Shown here: in pieces, positions 60,529-64,000 of the stretch
How positions within the stretch are numbered: position 1 is the stretch's first letter
How the letters are laid out: each line of letters begins with the position of its first letter
Assembly: GCF_022346995.1 (NCBI RefSeq)
Contig: NZ_JAKRNM010000008.1
Coordinates: 1 to 64,000 of the forward strand
Direction: 5' to 3'
Length of the DNA stretch: 64,000 bases
DNA from: Paenibacillus sp. ACRRY
GTDB taxonomy: Bacteria > Bacillota > Bacilli > Paenibacillales > Paenibacillaceae
Program-made: the position numbers and the translations under genes
Notes under the pieces: generated by a model
Databases searched by the model: none
What the model was told of the DNA's origin: nothing
What the model saw: only the letters and a program-made list of their open reading frames with translations

Positions 60529-61371
60529 ATGTCTCTACAAAAGAAAGTTTGGTTTATTACGGGCTGCTCTACTGGATTTGGCCGCCATATAGCGGTACAA
60601 GCAATTGAAGCTGGTTATAAGGTAGTCGTGACGGCACGTAGAGTTGAGCAGATTCAAGATATTGTATCAGGGCATGAAGAGAACACGCTTGCTTTACCAT
60701 TGGATGTAACTGATAATGGTCAAATTAAAGATGCAGTTCAGCAGACCATAGCCAATTTCGGGCGTATCGATGTTCTAGTGAACAATGCTGGGATTGGATA
60801 TTTTAGTTCAGTGGAAGAAAGCTTGGAAGAAGAGACACGCCGAATGTTCGAAATTAACTTCTGGGGGCTTATGCATATGACTAATGCTGTTCTCCCACAT
60901 ATGAGAGCTCAGAAGTCCGGTCATATCATTAATTTCTCCTCTATCGGTGGTCTAACTTCATTTCCAACACTCGGTTACTATCATGCAACCAAATATGCAG
61001 TTGAAGGGATTTCAGAAAGCTTGGCGAAAGAACTGACGCCTTTTAACATTGCAGTAACATTAATTGAACCAAGCGGCTTCCGTACGGATTGGGGCGGCAG
61101 ATCGTCCGTTAAGACGGATACTCAAATCCCTGAATTGAAGGATTCGTTTGTAGGACAGATGCTGCAAGGTGTTCAGCAGAATGGTGGACAAGAGTCAGGC
61201 GATCCAGTAAAAGCAGCAGCAGCTGTAATCAAGGTAGTTGAGACACCAAACCCACCACTTCGTTTACTTCTTGGTAAAGCTGCATATCAAGCAGCAACAC
61301 ATAAATTCACAGGTGTGCTTTCAGACATAGAAGAATGGAAAGAAATCACGCTCAACGCTGATTTTGAATAA
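60529..61371 (+). CDS. Short-chain dehydrogenase/reductase
   Basis: 280 residues from the ATG at 60529, preceded by AAAAGGAGTG (the frame opens three codons earlier). The glycine motif TGCSTGFGRHIAVQAIEAGY lies at about 11-30, NNAGI at about 88, the active serine in FSSIGG at about 140, and YHATKYAVEG at about 153-162. It matches the classical-type SDRs that act on many alcohols and ketones. A MerR gene lies just upstream. A full repeat copy follows. Confidence 0.9.
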   Translation: MSLQKKVWFITGCSTGFGRHIAVQAIEAGYKVVVTARRVEQIQDIVSGHEENTLALPLDVTDNGQIKDAVQQTIANFGRIDVLVNNAGIGYFSSVEESLEEETRRMFEINFWGLMHMTNAVLPHMRAQKSGHIINFSSIGGLTSFPTLGYYHATKYAVEGISESLAKELTPFNIAVTLIEPSGFRTDWGGRSSVKTDTQIPELKDSFVGQMLQGVQQNGGQESGDPVKAAAAVIKVVETPNPPLRLLLGKAAYQAATHKFTGVLSDIEEWKEITLNADFE

Positions 61372-61425
61372 CAATCAAAAGCCGTCTCTTAAAGGGAAGA
61401 CTCAAGAAATCCTAATTATTCTTTA

Positions 61426-61521
61426 AGCTAACGCAGAAACGTTAATATAACAATATAAAGAAAGCAGCTGGTCAATGTGATCAGCTGCTTTTGTTCAACT
61501 AACGGGCAGGTTAGCATAAGG
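61426..61521. repeat. Dispersed palindromic repeat, copy 13 (full length)
   Basis: Lead GCTAACGCAGAAACGTTAAT, hairpin AAGCAGCTGGTCAATG/TGATCAGCTGCTTTTG, and tail TCAACTAACGGGCAGGTTAG. It can terminate the SDR transcript. Confidence 0.78.
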
Positions 61522-61600
61522 TCGCGGAAAGATATATACATATACTGAGTCTTTTTGGTCCAATAGTTAGATGATATTATGATTAGTGTGATAGGGGGCT

Positions 61601-61966
61601 ATGATGCGTAAATATTTTTTCGTTTTGTGTTTAGTTTTTGTGTACGTTTTTTTGGTTACGGGGTGTAGTTTTCTGGGCGGAAATATCTCAGTAAAAGAAG
61701 CCAAAATAACCGAATTTACTTCAAGTGAGTTGCAGGCATTATTGAAATCAATAGCAGACTATGTTGATTACAATGTGTCAGGGAAAAAACAAAGAATTTA
61801 TTACGAATCTGATATTGGAAAAATTGTTGTGCAGGCAGAACTAACGGACAGTGAAGTTGAAGAGCTTAACAAGCAATTTGGAGAAGAGCTAATTACTTTA
61901 AAACCTGTAGATAATGAGGAATTTGTCGGGTTAACTCCGTCACAAGACAATCCTTTCCTCCAATAA
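61601..61966 (+). CDS. Small lipoprotein of unknown function
   Basis: 121 residues. The signal peptide is strongly apolar, with lipobox LVTGC (Cys about 22). The mature part is short, acidic and without recognised domains; YESDIGKIVVQAEL is its clearest strand-rich stretch. AGGGGG precedes the two in-frame ATG codons. No family recognised. It is a single-gene unit. Confidence 0.6.
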   Translation: MMRKYFFVLCLVFVYVFLVTGCSFLGGNISVKEAKITEFTSSELQALLKSIADYVDYNVSGKKQRIYYESDIGKIVVQAELTDSEVEELNKQFGEELITLKPVDNEEFVGLTPSQDNPFLQ

Positions 61967-62160
61967 ATACATGACTTAATCAAGCTCTTTATCGCGATTC
62001 GCTCTGCATTTCTCAACACTGCACAAACCATACAATGTTGATTATCCTCAAAGTTATCTGTAGTTTGGGATAGGTAATACCGTTAATTTTGATAATTTAA
62101 TAGTCATAACCGAGAGTTCATGATAAATTATCAGGAACTTGCAGAAGGTGAGGGTTGCTA

Positions 62161-63045
62161 GTGGAACTAACTTATTTGAAAACCTTTCGGGAAGTGGCAA
62201 AATGGGGAAGCTATACACGAGCCGCGGAAACGCTGGGATATGCACAGTCCAGCATCACGACTCAGATTCAGAAGCTGGAGGAAGCTTACGGCACCGTTCT
62301 CTTAGAACGTTTTGGCAGGGGAATGAAACTAACGTTGGCTGGCGAAGCGCTGTTGCAATACGCCAACGATATAAACAGACTGCATGAAGAGTCCAAAGAA
62401 GTCGTATCCAAACAATCCAAGGGAAGACTGTCTATAGGAACTATCGAGACATTGGCTGCCTTCTGCCTTCCGCCATATCTTCAAAAGTATCGTGGAGAAT
62501 ATCCTGGTATCAATGTGATCATCCAGCCTGGTAACGAACCTTATATTATTGAGTCAGTCAAAAGTGGCGAACTAGACATGGGGATCATTTTGGATCCTCC
62601 ATTTAAGGATCTCGATCTTCACTGCAGCATTTTGAGGGAGGAAACGTTAGTTTTTATCACGAATCCTGATCATAAACTTGCTTGTCAAAGTGAAGTCCAC
62701 ATTGAAGATCTTGAGGGTGAATCGTTGATTATGACAGAAGATGGCTGTACTTACCGGGCCATGCTTCTCAATGTTTTGAAAAGGAATCAAGTGAATTACA
62801 GTCTTTCCTACGAATTCGGCAATCTGGAAGCAATCAAGCAGTGTGTTATTTACGATCTTGGTATTGCCTTGCTGCCGCGTATAGCGGTTGCCGAGGAAAT
62901 CCGTAAGGGCCAAATTGTCGCGATTCCTTTCGTCCATCCGGAGTGTAGATTTTATACGCAACTCATTTATTCGAAGAAGAAGTGGAAGTCCAAAGCTTTT
63001 CAAGGTTTCGTGGATTTGATCAGCGGAAACCAATTATCAATATGA
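62161..63045 (+). CDS. LysR-family transcriptional regulator
   Basis: 294 residues from the GTG at 62161, preceded by GAAGGTGAGGG; a TTG two codons earlier is open. The helix-turn-helix reads WGSYTRAAETLGYAQSSITT (about 14-33), and QKLEEAYGTVLLERFGRG follows. The substrate-binding fold covers about 88-290. It may control the rhodanese-like gene downstream (97 bases) or a gene elsewhere; LysR targets usually lie divergent, where no gene is seen here. Confidence 0.9.
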   Translation: MELTYLKTFREVAKWGSYTRAAETLGYAQSSITTQIQKLEEAYGTVLLERFGRGMKLTLAGEALLQYANDINRLHEESKEVVSKQSKGRLSIGTIETLAAFCLPPYLQKYRGEYPGINVIIQPGNEPYIIESVKSGELDMGIILDPPFKDLDLHCSILREETLVFITNPDHKLACQSEVHIEDLEGESLIMTEDGCTYRAMLLNVLKRNQVNYSLSYEFGNLEAIKQCVIYDLGIALLPRIAVAEEIRKGQIVAIPFVHPECRFYTQLIYSKKKWKSKAFQGFVDLISGNQLSI

Positions 63046-63141
63046 TTGAAGTATCTTATCGATTTCTATCGATAACTCCATGGTTAAAGGCTGTGTTACA
63101 TTGATTGCAAGAAATCAAATCACACCTTGGAGGTAACCCAA

Positions 63142-63579
63142 ATGACAAATCAAATCCAATATTCCCTCGTCTTAGAGACACCTGCTCCTACGTCGGAGTA
63201 CATTCATCGGCATTTCATAAATAAGCTTTCCGTAGAAACGGATGTCTCAGATGTAAAGCACGATATGAAGCAAGGCCTCAATGACTTTGTACTCATCGAC
63301 GTCAGAAGCACTATTGCTTATGGAGAATGCCATATACCGGGAGCACTTAGTCTACCTTCCAACACGATCAGCGAAGCGACAACAGCGTCTTTGTCCAGAG
63401 ATAAACTCATCGTCGTCTACTGCTGGGGGCCGGCTTGCAATGGCGCTAGCAAAGGAGCAGCCCACTTATCCCGTCTTGGTTTTCAGGTCAAAGAAATGCT
63501 TGGAGGCATTGAGTACTGGCGTAAGGAAGGAAATGAGGTAGAGGGTACACTTGGCCATTCAGCATGCACGATTGGGTAA
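63142..63579 (+). CDS. Rhodanese-like protein
   Basis: 145 residues from the ATG at 63142, preceded by TTGGAGGTAACCCAA (the frame opens five codons earlier at TTG). The rhodanese domain lies at about 30-138, with FVLIDVRSTIAYGECHIPGA and the candidate active loop VVYCWGPACNGA, whose first Cys takes the catalytic position. Such proteins move sulfur or serve as regulators. It follows the LysR gene in the same direction, and both may belong together. Confidence 0.85.
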   Translation: MTNQIQYSLVLETPAPTSEYIHRHFINKLSVETDVSDVKHDMKQGLNDFVLIDVRSTIAYGECHIPGALSLPSNTISEATTASLSRDKLIVVYCWGPACNGASKGAAHLSRLGFQVKEMLGGIEYWRKEGNEVEGTLGHSACTIG

Positions 63580-63691
63580 GCTCATGAAATAGCTGGCCTA
63601 TCTGATCCATTTACGAATTACGTGAATGTTCTAGTTGCGACAGGCGTTTAATTCGACTGGACAAACGATCAAACGGAAATTTCAACGATCG

Positions 63692-63777
63692 GGTAACGTT
63701 AGCTCAACAAGATATTATTACGGCAGCTGGTTTTCACGATCAGCTGCCGCTTTCTGTTGAGGTAACGAAGTATAATT
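63692..63777. repeat. Dispersed palindromic repeat, copy 14
   Basis: Lead GGTAACGTTAGCTCAACAAG, hairpin ACGGCAGCTGGTTTT/CGATCAGCTGCCGC, then TTCTGTTGAGGTAACG tail in short form. It lies between the rhodanese and MFS genes. Confidence 0.7.
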
Positions 63778-63793
63778 TACATCAGTCAGATAA

Positions 63794-64000
63794 CTAGGAC
63801 CCATGTAACTGCCCTGTCTCCTTGCGCCGCCCATTTATGAATACCAATGACAATGCAATTAACGTGAGGATAATCCCAAGTACTCGAAATCCTTCGAAGC
63901 TGAAGTTATCTCCCATTACGCTGCTAATTAGTATAGAAGAGAGAATGGTTCCCAGGTATCTTGAGGTATTAAATATTCCAGATGCTACACCTATAATTTC
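63794..64000 (-). CDS. C-terminal end of an MFS transporter (truncated by window edge)
   Basis: The minus strand is open from base 64000 to the TAG at 63794-63796, giving the last 68 residues. They read like the final two helices of an MFS carrier: GVASGIFNTSRYLGTILSS, then FRVLGIILTLIALSLVF, with a basic tail NGRRKETGQ. The start lies outside the window. The substrate is unknown. Confidence 0.7.
   Translation of the reverse strand, partial: EIIGVASGIFNTSRYLGTILSSILISSVMGDNFSFEGFRVLGIILTLIALSLVFINGRRKETGQLHGS

Overview
The window looks like a piece of a Paenibacillus-type chromosome (Bacillota, low-to-middle GC). This is inferred from the gene families, strong AGGAGG-type ribosome binding sites, GTG/TTG starts, T-box and riboswitch control, lipoproteins and LplA/LplB/YtcP-type sugar transporters. 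No rRNA, tRNA, CRISPR array, prophage or insertion sequence was recognised.

Left part (1-36 kb, ordinary GC, densely packed). It opens with a truncated unknown gene, a PhnP-like metallo-hydrolase, an ECF-type sigma factor coupled to a ClpP paralogue, and a MocR-type regulator divergent from a DMT exporter. A HAD phosphatase and a lipoate-protein ligase follow. The centrepiece (8.5-20.1 kb) is a cobalamin salvage and nucleotide-loop assembly locus in two transcription units. cobD-cbiZ-cbiB-cobC has its own short-leader promoter. btuFCD-cobTUS-cobQ lies behind a cobalamin riboswitch with an intrinsic terminator. Most of these genes overlap by ATGA and are probably translationally coupled. No corrin-ring genes are present, so the locus imports and remodels corrinoids. 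Next come a chemotaxis receptor, a TcyP-type cystine symporter, a queuosine-precursor transporter under a preQ1-I riboswitch, an Xaa-Pro peptidase, a PQQ-type sugar dehydrogenase lipoprotein, a metallo-beta-lactamase-fold hydrolase, a HEPN-motif protein, an SDR, thrS with a T-box leader, and a two-component system divergent from an M23 peptidase lipoprotein.

Middle accessory part (36-44 kb, more AT-rich). Short single-gene units dominate: GNAT, Nudix, HIT, YjdI/YjdJ-like, methyltransferase, MerR plus MFS, DUF1569. A decayed serine beta-lactamase-like pseudogene lies here. The gaps carry a dispersed palindromic repeat family (hairpin around AGCAGCYGATC..GATCRGCTGCTTTT, followed by a tail CTAACGGGCAGGTTAG). 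I count 14 copies or fragments between 36.3 and 63.8 kb and none in the first 36 kb.

Fructan island (44.2-55.6 kb). A LacI-type regulator is divergent from two ABC permeases, a solute-binding lipoprotein, an intracellular GH32 beta-fructosidase and a ROK fructokinase. A very large secreted multidomain GH32 enzyme follows. Together they would cut extracellular levan/inulin, import oligomers, hydrolyse them and phosphorylate fructose. The cluster has no ABC ATPase, so a shared one encoded elsewhere is expected.

Right accessory part (55.9-64 kb, AT-rich). It holds a DUF1361 membrane protein, GNAT, a MarR-controlled DHA2 efflux pump, MerR plus SDR, a small lipoprotein, LysR plus a rhodanese-like protein, and the C-terminal end of an MFS transporter that runs off the window, with more copies of the repeat family.
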